Positions 50,560 to 58,770 of a stretch of DNA of 64,000 nucleotides are shown here, piece by piece. The notes under the pieces were generated by a model. The model was not told the origin of the DNA and did not search any database. It was given only the letters and a program-made list of their open reading frames with translations. A program made the position numbers and the translations under genes. This stretch comes from an uncultured Lachnospiraceae bacterium. GTDB lineage: Bacteria; Bacillota; Clostridia; Lachnospirales; Lachnospiraceae. Every line of letters begins with the position of its first letter. Position 1 is the first letter of the stretch. Where the stretch lies: the NCBI GenBank assembly GCA_900549995.1, contig URQQ01000001.1:62001-126000 (forward strand), given 5' to 3'.

Positions 50560-51726
50560 ATGAGTAATTTATTTGTTTGGAAAGAGCAGCTTAAGAATCT
50601 ATATGCCAAATATTCCAGATATATAGATAAAGTGCTTCAGTTTGCACTTGCGCTGGCAGTGTTTGCTCTGATTAACAGCAATATTGGTTTTATGAAAGGT
50701 GCTGCTAACCCGCTGGTGACATTGGTTCTGGCAGTGATCTGTACTTTTCCTCCATTGACGGTTATCATTGTAGCGGCGGCTGTTCTGCTTTTACTGCACA
50801 TGTTCTCCGTTTCAATGGGAGTTGCAGGCTTGATGGCAGCGCTGTTTCTTATCATGTTTATCTTTTATATCAGGTTTACTCCAAAGCAGGCAATCGTCAT
50901 TCTGTTAACACCGATTGCGTTTCTTCTGAAGATTCCAGTGATTATCCCGATTGTATTTGGTCTGGTGGGAACGCCCATCTATGCTGTGCCGGTCGTGTTT
51001 GGGACGGTAGTATATTACGTTGCGGATTATGTGAAATCCAATGTCACTGTGATTACAGGGGCGGATGGAATTGTCAAACAGGTGATGGCATTTGCCCAGG
51101 GAGCATTTCAGAATAAGACGATGTGGGTGACAGCGGCAGCATTTGTAATCTGTCTTTTCGCGGTCTATTCACTGAGAAGAATGTCTATGAATAATTCCTG
51201 GAAGGTAGCGATTATTGTCGGTGCGGTGATCAATATGGTCATCATCGTTGTAGGGGATATTGCAATTGATGTGAGTGTCGCTTATGTGAATCTGATTGCA
51301 GGAAGTGCAGTGGCGGTTCTGATCGCATTTGTACTTGAGTTTTTCATATTTTCAGTAGATTATACCCGCACAGAGCATATGCAGTTTGAAGATGATGAAT
51401 ACTATTACTATGTCAAGGCAGTTCCAAAGATTTCGGTATCAGCGCCTGAGAAGACGGTGAAAAAAATCAATGAGCGCCAGGAGACTACTGTGATTGATTC
51501 AAAGGATATAAAAAGGGAAGGCTATGAGTCCGGAAGAAAGCAGGAACGGCGTTCAAATGACAGGAAAAAAGAGCCGGAAATCCATGACAGATATGGGGAT
51601 GGCAGCAAGTTTGGCGGATTTGATGATCCGATCAGCAGAACCGATGAAATACTGCTTGCACAGAGCCTGAAGGAAGAACTGGAGATCCATGATATTGTCC
51701 AGAAGGAACTGAACGGAGAAAAATAA
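50560..51726 (+). CDS. Polytopic membrane protein of unknown function with charged tail (upstream of cdaA)
   Basis: A 388-residue protein. About eight membrane segments lie in residues 25-270 (for example FALALAVFALINSNIGF, LVTLVLAVICTFPPLTVIIV, AIVILLTPIAFLLKIPVII, VAIIVGAVINMVIIVVGDIAI, AVAVLIAFVLEFFIF). A soluble tail of about 110 residues follows, rich in Lys, Arg, Glu and Asp (YESGRKQERRSNDRKKEPEI), and ends with a helical ILLAQSLKEELEIHDIVQKEL. I do not recognise the family. The ATG is directly after the previous stop. It is 43 nt before cdaA, suggesting a link to envelope or c-di-AMP functions; this is inferred from position only. Confidence 0.78.
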   Translation: MSNLFVWKEQLKNLYAKYSRYIDKVLQFALALAVFALINSNIGFMKGAANPLVTLVLAVICTFPPLTVIIVAAAVLLLLHMFSVSMGVAGLMAALFLIMFIFYIRFTPKQAIVILLTPIAFLLKIPVIIPIVFGLVGTPIYAVPVVFGTVVYYVADYVKSNVTVITGADGIVKQVMAFAQGAFQNKTMWVTAAAFVICLFAVYSLRRMSMNNSWKVAIIVGAVINMVIIVVGDIAIDVSVAYVNLIAGSAVAVLIAFVLEFFIFSVDYTRTEHMQFEDDEYYYYVKAVPKISVSAPEKTVKKINERQETTVIDSKDIKREGYESGRKQERRSNDRKKEPEIHDRYGDGSKFGGFDDPISRTDEILLAQSLKEELEIHDIVQKELNGEK

Positions 51727-51769
51727 AAAGATACAATAAGGGGATAACAAAAGAGGAGGAGGTGACAAC

Positions 51770-52672
51770 ATGGGAGAGACTGTCAGGCAATTTTTAACAA
51801 ACCGCCTGCCTAATATTTACTGGCCAAGGGTTGAGCTGGTTGATATTATTGAAATTATTATCGTATCATTTCTCGTCTATAAGATGATGGTATGGATTAA
51901 GAATACGAAGGCGTGGATGCTTTTAAAGGGGATTCTTGTACTGGGAGCTGCGATTGTTCTTGCTTTTATACTGCGGATGCACACGATACTCTGGCTTGCA
52001 AAGAACGGTACAGCGGTACTTGCAACCGCCATTGTTGTCGTATTCCAGCCAGAGTTGAGACGAGGGATTGAGAAGCTTGGAGAGAGAAGCTATCTGAGTG
52101 CTGTAGTTCCTGCGAGCCTTGGCAGGGAGAAGAATGAAGTGCGTTTCAGCGAAGAGACTGTAGAAGAGATTGTAAAAGCCTGTTTTGAGATGGGGAAAGT
52201 GAAGACAGGCGCGCTTATCGTTGTTGAGCAGGCGATACAGCTGACTGAATACGAGAGCACTGGAATCCAGATGGATTGTATTTTATCCAGTCAGGTACTG
52301 ATTAACATATTTGAACACAATACACCGTTGCATGACGGCGCGATTATTGTGAGGGGAGACCGTATTGTATCCGCCACATGTTATCTGCCTCTGTCTGATA
52401 ACATGATGCTGAGCAAAGACCTGGGGACAAGACACCGGGCAGCAGTGGGAATGAGTGAGGTGAGTGACGCTCTTATCATCGTTGTCTCAGAGGAGACGGG
52501 ATATGTGTCTGCTGCGCATGCCGGAGAACTGGTTCGTAACGTTACGCCGAAATATCTGACAGAACAGCTGAACCGTATACAGAAAAAATCTACAGAGAAG
52601 AGCAGCCTGAGCTCCAGAATATCATCATTATGGAAAGGAAGGCCGAAGAATGAAGAAAACGCTGACAAATAA
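51770..52672 (+). CDS. cdaA: Diadenylate cyclase CdaA
   Basis: Membrane-bound enzyme that makes c-di-AMP from two ATP; this messenger controls potassium, osmolyte balance and wall homeostasis in Firmicutes. The protein has 300 residues. Three N-terminal membrane helices (about 23-45, 48-68 and 72-98) are followed by the DAC domain with the catalytic motifs DGAIIV and GTRHRAAVG both intact. VVFQPELRRGIEKLG links helix and domain. AGGAGGAGGTGACAAC precedes the ATG. The 3' end overlaps the ybbR-type gene by 23 nt, the usual cdaA-cdaR pairing; glmM is not in the window. Confidence 0.96.
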   Translation: MGETVRQFLTNRLPNIYWPRVELVDIIEIIIVSFLVYKMMVWIKNTKAWMLLKGILVLGAAIVLAFILRMHTILWLAKNGTAVLATAIVVVFQPELRRGIEKLGERSYLSAVVPASLGREKNEVRFSEETVEEIVKACFEMGKVKTGALIVVEQAIQLTEYESTGIQMDCILSSQVLINIFEHNTPLHDGAIIVRGDRIVSATCYLPLSDNMMLSKDLGTRHRAAVGMSEVSDALIIVVSEETGYVSAAHAGELVRNVTPKYLTEQLNRIQKKSTEKSSLSSRISSLWKGRPKNEENADK

Positions 52673-53894
52673 TATTGGACTGAAAATCATGTCTATTCTC
52701 TTCGCGATACTCTTGTGGCTTTTTGTAGTGAATATTGATGATCCTGTGACGACAAAGGTATACAGAAATATTGCGGTTTCGGTAGCACATGACGAAATTA
52801 TTATAAACAGAGGCCAGACTTATTCTTTTGTGAATAATGTGAATACAGTCAGTGTGACTGTGAGAGCCAAGAGGTCTGTCCTGGATGATATCCAGGCGGA
52901 AGATATTAAGGCAGTTGCGGATGTAAGGGAAATTCAGCTGAAATCACTGATTCCGGTAACAATCACGATTCCCAAATATGAAGGGGATTATGAGGATGTA
53001 TCAGTGAGCCCGAAAAATATTGAAATTCTGCTGGCTAACAGTACGACAAGGAAGTTCCCTGTTGCAGTTACCACAGTGGGATCTCTGCGCGATGGTTACG
53101 CGCTTGGAGAAACTGTTGCAGATCCTCAGAGAGTCGAGATCACCGGACCGGATTCTACAATCAACAGGATTGAACGTGCGGTTGCCAAAGTGGATATCTC
53201 CGGATTGTCTGAAGATGCAACGCTTCCGGCAGAACTGATTCTCTATGATGAGCAGAATAATGTGATTGATCAGAAGATGCTTTCTACAAATATCGGAAAT
53301 AAAGATGTATCTGTATCCGTTCATCTTCTGAATACAAAGACAGTGCCTCTGGAATTCAGGACGTCAGGCATTACCCCGGCAGACGGATATGTATTCTCGG
53401 GAATTACGACAGAGCCGCAGTCGATTCAGATCGTTGGTACGAAAGAAGATCTGGAAGATCTGGATAAAATAGAGATGCCGGTATCGGCACTGGTACTCGA
53501 TGACGTGAGTGAGAAAACAGATATTGTGGTGGACATTACCCCGTATCTGCCGGCAGATGTAACACTGGCAGACCCACAGGCAAGCAATGTGGCTGTCACG
53601 GTAGCTGTTGAGAAGGCCGGAACAAAAACAATTGAAATCCCAATCAAGTCGATTTCCGTGAATAACCTTGCAGAGAATCTGAAGATAGATTATGGAACCA
53701 CACAGACAGTAGAACTGCATTTCCGTGGGACGGAAGAAGCGCTGAATGGTCTTGGATCCATTGCGCCGTCCATAGAACTGAATAACTATAAACAGGAAGG
53801 AAGTTACGATGTGCCTGTGCAGGTTGTCAATCTTCCGGCTGGATGTACCATGGAGGAAGTAGCTGTAGTCCATATTACGTTAGAAAAAAAATAG
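52650..53894 (+). CDS. cdaR: YbbR domain protein (CdaR), regulator of CdaA
   Basis: A 414-residue exported protein anchored by one N-terminal helix (IGLKIMSILFAILLWLFVVNI). The outside part has four YbbR repeats (about 50-130, 135-220, 225-305 and 315-405), each marked by a strand pattern like VEITGPDSTINRIERAVAKVDISGL or IQIVGTKEDLEDLDKIEM. In other Firmicutes, CdaR binds and modulates CdaA. Its ATG lies inside the end of cdaA with GGAAGG before it. Confidence 0.93.
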   Translation: MKKTLTNNIGLKIMSILFAILLWLFVVNIDDPVTTKVYRNIAVSVAHDEIIINRGQTYSFVNNVNTVSVTVRAKRSVLDDIQAEDIKAVADVREIQLKSLIPVTITIPKYEGDYEDVSVSPKNIEILLANSTTRKFPVAVTTVGSLRDGYALGETVADPQRVEITGPDSTINRIERAVAKVDISGLSEDATLPAELILYDEQNNVIDQKMLSTNIGNKDVSVSVHLLNTKTVPLEFRTSGITPADGYVFSGITTEPQSIQIVGTKEDLEDLDKIEMPVSALVLDDVSEKTDIVVDITPYLPADVTLADPQASNVAVTVAVEKAGTKTIEIPIKSISVNNLAENLKIDYGTTQTVELHFRGTEEALNGLGSIAPSIELNNYKQEGSYDVPVQVVNLPAGCTMEEVAVVHITLEKK

Positions 53895-53914
53895 TAGATA
53901 CGGAGGTTGATGTT

Positions 53915-54181
53915 ATGGTAAAGCAAAAAGTAGTGATTTGTAATCCGACCGGGCTGCACTTGAGGCCTGCCGGAATGTTTTGTAAGACTGCAATGGAATT
54001 TGAATGTAAGATTACCTTTCAGTGCAGAAATACAACCGCGAATGCCAAGAGTGTGCTGAGTGTACTGGGGGCATGCGTGAAAGAAGGAGATACCATTGAG
54101 ATCATGTGTGAAGGCGAAGGAGAGCAGGAAGCACTGAAACGTATGGTTGAAGTCGTAGAGAGTGGATTAGACTTAGAGTAA
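53915..54181 (+). CDS. HPr phosphocarrier protein
   Basis: An 88-residue phosphotransferase-system carrier. His15, the PEP-dependent phosphorylation site, is in NPTGLHLRPAG with Arg17. Ser46, the regulatory HPr-kinase site, is in ANAKSVLSVLGA. So both the transport and the catabolite-control functions can be present; a Crh-type protein, which lacks His15, is excluded. It contains four cysteines (positions 9, 23, 31 and 37), more than usual. GGAGGTTGATGTT sets the start at 53915. It lies 20 nt after cdaR and is followed by a terminator. Confidence 0.93.
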   Translation: MVKQKVVICNPTGLHLRPAGMFCKTAMEFECKITFQCRNTTANAKSVLSVLGACVKEGDTIEIMCEGEGEQEALKRMVEVVESGLDLE

Positions 54182-54193
54182 GAATCGTAGATA

Positions 54194-54241
54194 CCCCGGG
54201 TATCCGTGAACTGTCCGGATATCCGGGGCATCGTGTTTTTA
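54194..54241 (+). terminator. Terminator after the HPr gene
   Basis: CCCCGGGTATCC (54194-54205) pairs with GGATATCCGGGG (54217-54228) with one mismatch, then a spaced T run (TCGTGTTTTT). Only about 30 nt remain before the dlt-like operon start, and no clear promoter is seen in them. Confidence 0.75.
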
Positions 54242-54269
54242 TTGGGAAATTGAAATCAGGAGGCAGAAG

Positions 54270-55796
54270 ATGGAATCAACGATCAATGTATTGGAATATC
54301 TGGAAACTTCAGCGGAGAAATATCCCGGCAGATCAGCGGTGGCTGATCCTGAAAAAGGGTATACTTACAGGGAACTCAAAGAGTACGCCAGAAGGGCGGG
54401 AACTGTGATTGCGGATCATACAGAGCCTGGAAAGCCTGTTCCGGTATTTGCAGAGAAAAGTACAGATGCACTTGCGGCATTTCTGGGGATTGTCTATGCG
54501 GGATGTTTTTATTCCATGGTGGAGCCGAAACAGCCGCCGGCCAGAATCCGTCAGATGTTGGAAGTGCTTGCCCCGGACGTACTGGTCGCCGATGAGAGAT
54601 TTCAAAAGGAACTGGAAAGTGTGGGATATTCCGGGAAGGTACTGTGGTATCAGGAACTTTTTGGACAAGATGCAGACGAAGAGAAACTCAAAAATATACG
54701 GTCCGGGCATATTGATACGAATCCGCTGTATGTGAATTTTACATCAGGGTCTACCGGAATTCCCAAAGGAGTCGTTGTGAGCCACCGGTCAGTCATTGAT
54801 TTTATTGGGCATTTCACAGTACTCTTTGGAATTACGCAAGAGGATGTGATTGGCAATCAGGCACCTTTTGATTTTGATGTATCAGTAAAAGATATCTACT
54901 CGGCATTAAAGACTGGTGCTGCCATCCAGATCATTCCTAAGAAATATTTTTCGTTCCCAACAAAACTGCTGGATTACCTGTGTGACAGGGAAGTGACAAC
55001 GCTGATCTGGGCGGTATCTGCACTGTGCATCATTACGGCATTGAAAGCTTTTGACTACAGGGTGCCAAAGAACATAAAGAAAGTGATTTTCAGCGGTGAA
55101 GTGATGCCTGTAAAACATCTGAACCTTTGGAGAGAACATCTGCCGGATGCATTGTATGCCAATGTATACGGTCCAACAGAGATCACCTGCAACTGTACTT
55201 ATTATATTGTTGACAGGGAATTTAAACAGGAAGAGGTACTTCCGGCAGGGGTACCGTTTCCAAATGAAAAGGTATTTCTTCTGGATGAGGAGAATAAAGC
55301 AGTGGAAAAACCATTCACAGAGGGGGAAATCTGTGTGTCCGGGACCGCGTTGTCGCTTGGATATTATCGGAATCCGGAACAGACCAGGCAGGCTTTTGTA
55401 CAGAATCCGCTGAACAGCCATTATATGGAAATGATATACAGAACCGGAGACCTTGGATATTATGACGAAGAGGGGCTTTTGTATTTCAGGGGCAGAAAGG
55501 ACTTTCAGATCAAACATATGGGACACCGGATTGAGCTGGGAGAAATTGAGACTGCGATGAACCGCATTGACGGTATTGCCAGGTCATGCTGCCTTTATGA
55601 TGATAAGAAAAATAAGATTTATGCTTTTTACAAAGGTAACCTTGAGAAACGGGCTGTTGTGAAGGAGCTGGGAGCAAGCCTGCCAGGGTTTATGGTTCCG
55701 AATGTATTTTGTCAGGTAGAAAACATGCCGCTCACAGATCATGGAAAGATTGACCGCAAAGCTTTGCGCCGTGAGTATATGGAGGAGAAAAAATGA
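54270..55796 (+). CDS. DltA-like amino acid adenylating ligase
   Basis: A 508-residue AMP-forming enzyme of the DltA / NRPS A-domain family. Core motifs: A2-like YTYRELKEYARR, A3 FTSGSTGIPKGVVVSH, A5 VYGPTEITCNCTYY, A7 YRTGDLGYYDEEGLLYFRGRKDFQIKHMGHRIELGEIE, and A10 DHGKIDRKALR with the catalytic lysine. It should activate an amino acid with ATP and load it on the carrier protein encoded two genes later. Similarity and length fit DltA, but the substrate may not be D-alanine because a decarboxylase is in the operon. CAGGAGGCAGAAG precedes the ATG. Its stop overlaps the next start by 4 nt (ATGA). Confidence 0.85.
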   Translation: MESTINVLEYLETSAEKYPGRSAVADPEKGYTYRELKEYARRAGTVIADHTEPGKPVPVFAEKSTDALAAFLGIVYAGCFYSMVEPKQPPARIRQMLEVLAPDVLVADERFQKELESVGYSGKVLWYQELFGQDADEEKLKNIRSGHIDTNPLYVNFTSGSTGIPKGVVVSHRSVIDFIGHFTVLFGITQEDVIGNQAPFDFDVSVKDIYSALKTGAAIQIIPKKYFSFPTKLLDYLCDREVTTLIWAVSALCIITALKAFDYRVPKNIKKVIFSGEVMPVKHLNLWREHLPDALYANVYGPTEITCNCTYYIVDREFKQEEVLPAGVPFPNEKVFLLDEENKAVEKPFTEGEICVSGTALSLGYYRNPEQTRQAFVQNPLNSHYMEMIYRTGDLGYYDEEGLLYFRGRKDFQIKHMGHRIELGEIETAMNRIDGIARSCCLYDDKKNKIYAFYKGNLEKRAVVKELGASLPGFMVPNVFCQVENMPLTDHGKIDRKALRREYMEEKK

Positions 55797-56971
55797 ACAG
55801 GGAAACAATGCTGCGAATAAAAAAAGAAATACAGACACCCGCATATGTCTTTGATCTGGATGAGTTATCCGCACGTTTCGAAAAAGTAAGAACGGGTGTT
55901 GGAAAACGGGCACATCTGTGCTATGCGATGAAGGCCAATCCATTTCTCGTTCAGGCGATGGATGGATATGCAGAGCGCTTTGAAGTGTGTTCTCCCGGTG
56001 AGTTCAGAATCTGTGAGCGCAGCCGGATTCCGATGGAGAAAATTGTTGTATCGGGAGTAAATAAAGAAGAAGCAGAAATATTCCGTATCATAAAGGACTA
56101 TAAAGGAAACGGAATTTTTACAATAGAGTCTGCGGGACAGCTGGAACTTCTTGCATCCTGCGCAGAGAGAGCAGGGCATAAGATCAAGGTGCTTTTGAGG
56201 ATTTCAAGCGGAAACCAGTTCGGGGTAGATGAAGAAGAGGCCTGCCGGATGATTGAGAGGCGCAGTTCCTATGAGTGGCTTGAATTTATGGGTCTTCAGT
56301 ACTATTCTGGTACGCAGAAGAAAAAATTGCCGAAGATAGAAAAGGAAATCAGATATCTGGATGATTTGCTGGAGAAGATGAAAAATGACTATCAGTACGA
56401 GGCACGGGAACTGGAGTATGGTCCGGGATTCTATATCCCCTATTTTATGAATGAAGAGTGCGACGAGGAAGGAATGCTTGCAGAGTTTGCAGGTATTCTT
56501 GAAGGCATGAAGTTCCAGGGGGAAATTACGTTGGAGATGGGCAGATTTCTTGCTGCAATGTGCGGATATTACTTTACATCAGTCGTAGATCAGAAAGAGA
56601 CAAAGGGAGAGAATTTCTGTATCGTAGACGGCGGGATCAACCATGTAAACTATTATGGGCAGATGATGGCAATGAAGATTCCCCATATACAGCATTTAAA
56701 GGAAGAGACAGAGAAACCGGGTGAAAAAAGTCTCTTTAATGTCTGCGGTTCTTTGTGTACCGCAGGGGATGTCCTGGTGAAGCAGCTGCCGTTGCAAAAT
56801 CTGGAGGTTAATGATATATTAGTGTTTGAACGTCTGGGTGCATATTCTGTAACAGAAGGAATCTACTTGTTCCTGAGCAGGGATCTGCCGCGGGTAATGT
56901 TCCATTCCCGGGAGAAGGGGATTGTAACTGTCAGAGAGTCCATGACGACTGATCAATGGAATTCACTATAA
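55793..56971 (+). CDS. Fold-III PLP-dependent decarboxylase (LysA-like) in the dlt-like operon
   Basis: A 392-residue enzyme with the alanine-racemase/ornithine-decarboxylase barrel. The PLP lysine is Lys47 in CYAMKANP. Phosphate-binding and barrel motifs are SSGNQFGVDEEEA, LEYGPGFYIPYF and LEMGRFLAAMCGYY. The C-terminal beta domain has IVDGGINHVNYYGQ and the active-site cysteine Cys322 in GSLCTAGDVLV; the Glu-Ser of classic diaminopimelate decarboxylase (CESGD) are Thr-Ala here, so another substrate is likely. It resembles the PLP decarboxylases that accompany an AMP ligase and an ACP in exosortase clusters. It overlaps the ligase gene by 4 nt. Confidence 0.82.
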   Translation: MNRETMLRIKKEIQTPAYVFDLDELSARFEKVRTGVGKRAHLCYAMKANPFLVQAMDGYAERFEVCSPGEFRICERSRIPMEKIVVSGVNKEEAEIFRIIKDYKGNGIFTIESAGQLELLASCAERAGHKIKVLLRISSGNQFGVDEEEACRMIERRSSYEWLEFMGLQYYSGTQKKKLPKIEKEIRYLDDLLEKMKNDYQYEARELEYGPGFYIPYFMNEECDEEGMLAEFAGILEGMKFQGEITLEMGRFLAAMCGYYFTSVVDQKETKGENFCIVDGGINHVNYYGQMMAMKIPHIQHLKEETEKPGEKSLFNVCGSLCTAGDVLVKQLPLQNLEVNDILVFERLGAYSVTEGIYLFLSRDLPRVMFHSREKGIVTVRESMTTDQWNSL

Positions 56972-56984
56972 AGGAGAGTATAAG

Positions 56985-57230
56985 ATGGAAAACGAAATCA
57001 GAGAAAAAATTATGGAAATATTATCAGATATCAAACCGGGGCCGGATTATGAATCCTGCACGTCGCTGATTGATGATGAGGAACTGGATTCTTTTGCAAT
57101 TATTTCGCTTGTGGGAGAATTGAGCGATGAATTTGAGATTGATATTACATTGCCGGAGATTGTACCGGATAATTTTAATTCTGTGGATGCGATGGTTTCA
57201 ATGGTGTCAAGACTGCAGAACGAGGACTAA
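56985..57230 (+). CDS. Acyl/aminoacyl carrier protein (DltC-like)
   Basis: An 81-residue carrier protein. The phosphopantetheine attachment serine is Ser36 in DDEELDSFAIISLV, with four-helix spacing as in DltC and ACPs. It is strongly acidic. It should hold the amino acid activated by the DltA-like enzyme and present it to the MBOAT protein at the membrane. Located 13 nt after the decarboxylase gene and 13 nt before the MBOAT gene. AAAGGAGAG precedes the ATG. Confidence 0.88.
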   Translation: MENEIREKIMEILSDIKPGPDYESCTSLIDDEELDSFAIISLVGELSDEFEIDITLPEIVPDNFNSVDAMVSMVSRLQNED

Positions 57231-57243
57231 CCGGAGGTAGAAT

Positions 57244-58770
57244 ATGTCGTTAGTATCGATGGAGTTTCTTGTGTTTGTGTGTATGGCAGCGGCCGTATAT
57301 TATATGATTCCCAGGAAACACCAGTGGATCAGCCTTTTGGTATTCAGCTATATTTACTATGCATCTTCCGGGATAAAAGTTGTTTTTTTTCTGCTGTATA
57401 CGACGGTGACAACGTATCTTGCAGGAATCTGGCTTTGGAATGCAGAAAATTCAGAAGCTTCAAAGGCAGATAAAAAAAGGAAGAAACGAAGGATATTGAT
57501 TTTTACGTTAGTATTGAATTTCGGGATGCTTGCTGTTTTAAAGTATACGAATTTTGTGATCGAAAATATCAATGCCATATTCGGAGGGGGGATTACGTTC
57601 CAGAAGCTGATTCTGCCGCTTGGAATTTCCTTCTACACATTTCAGTCGATGGGGTACATCATTGATTTGTACTGGGGGAAACATGAACCGGAAAGGAATC
57701 CTTTTCGGTTCGCGCTCTTTGTGTCGTTTTTTCCGCAGCTTTTGCAGGGGCCGATTGGGAGATTCGGGAAACTTGCCAATCAGCTGTATGCCGGACATTC
57801 TTTTGAATTGCAGCGGATTCAGAGAGCCTTGCAGCTGATATTGTGGGGGTACTTTAAGAAAATGGTGCTTGCTGACAGGGCAGCGGTCGTTGTAAATGAG
57901 GTGTTTTTAAATTCTCAGAAATACACAGGAGCCGCAATTCTGGCTGCAGTTCTCTGCTATTCCATTCAGCTTTATGCGGACTTTTCGGGTGGGATTGATG
58001 TCGTACGGGGAGTTGCCGCAATTTTTGGGATAGAGCTGGATCAAAACTTCCGACAGCCGTATTTTGCAGTGTCGATTACTGATTTCTGGCACCGGTGGCA
58101 CATCACACTCGGAACATGGATGAAAGATTATATTTTCTATCCGCTGTCACTTTCGAAGGGAATGACAAAATTCGGAAAGAGCGCAAAAAAAGTGCTCGGT
58201 AAAAAGATGGGCAGAGTGATGCCGGTGGCAGCTGCCAATATCGTTGTATTCCTCGTTGTCGGCGTCTGGCACGGGGCAGCATGGAAGTACATAGTATATG
58301 GACTTTACAATGGCCTCATTATTGCGGTAAGCGGGATACTGGCTCCGTACTACGGGAAATGGTTTCAGGTGTTCCATATCAATCCAAAATCCAAAGCCTG
58401 GCACGTGGTAAAGATTGTCCGGACATTTATACTTGTCAATATCAGCTGGTATTTTGATATGGGGGTAAACTTGAGGACCGCCTTTGTGATGATGAAAAAT
58501 ACAGTTACAGGTTTTTCAGTATCCTCTGTTACGGATGGATCGCTTCTGACACTTGGACTTGACCGTGGGGATTTTCTGATTCTGGCAGCGGGATGTCTTG
58601 TCGTATTTATCATAAGCCTGCTGAAAGAGAATAAGATACAGGTACGGGAATCTCTGGAGAAAAAACCGTTGGTAATCCGTTTTGCGGTCTATGGAATGCT
58701 GATTCTGGCTTTGCCGTTTTTAGGCTATCTTACAGCAGGGGGAGGAGGATTCATCTATGCACAATTCTAA
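57244..58770 (+). CDS. MBOAT family O-acyltransferase (DltB/AlgI-like)
   Basis: A 508-residue membrane protein with about 11 predicted helices. The MBOAT active-site His is His343 in VVGVWHGAAWKYIVYGLYNG, and the preceding histidine-containing block is FWHRWHITLGTWMKDYIFYPL. Also visible are LPLGISFYTFQSMGYIIDLY and FFPQLLQGPIGRF, typical of DltB and AlgI. It should transfer the carrier-bound group across or at the membrane to a surface polymer. CGGAGGTAG precedes the ATG. It overlaps the next gene by 14 nt. Confidence 0.92.
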   Translation: MSLVSMEFLVFVCMAAAVYYMIPRKHQWISLLVFSYIYYASSGIKVVFFLLYTTVTTYLAGIWLWNAENSEASKADKKRKKRRILIFTLVLNFGMLAVLKYTNFVIENINAIFGGGITFQKLILPLGISFYTFQSMGYIIDLYWGKHEPERNPFRFALFVSFFPQLLQGPIGRFGKLANQLYAGHSFELQRIQRALQLILWGYFKKMVLADRAAVVVNEVFLNSQKYTGAAILAAVLCYSIQLYADFSGGIDVVRGVAAIFGIELDQNFRQPYFAVSITDFWHRWHITLGTWMKDYIFYPLSLSKGMTKFGKSAKKVLGKKMGRVMPVAAANIVVFLVVGVWHGAAWKYIVYGLYNGLIIAVSGILAPYYGKWFQVFHINPKSKAWHVVKIVRTFILVNISWYFDMGVNLRTAFVMMKNTVTGFSVSSVTDGSLLTLGLDRGDFLILAAGCLVVFIISLLKENKIQVRESLEKKPLVIRFAVYGMLILALPFLGYLTAGGGGFIYAQF

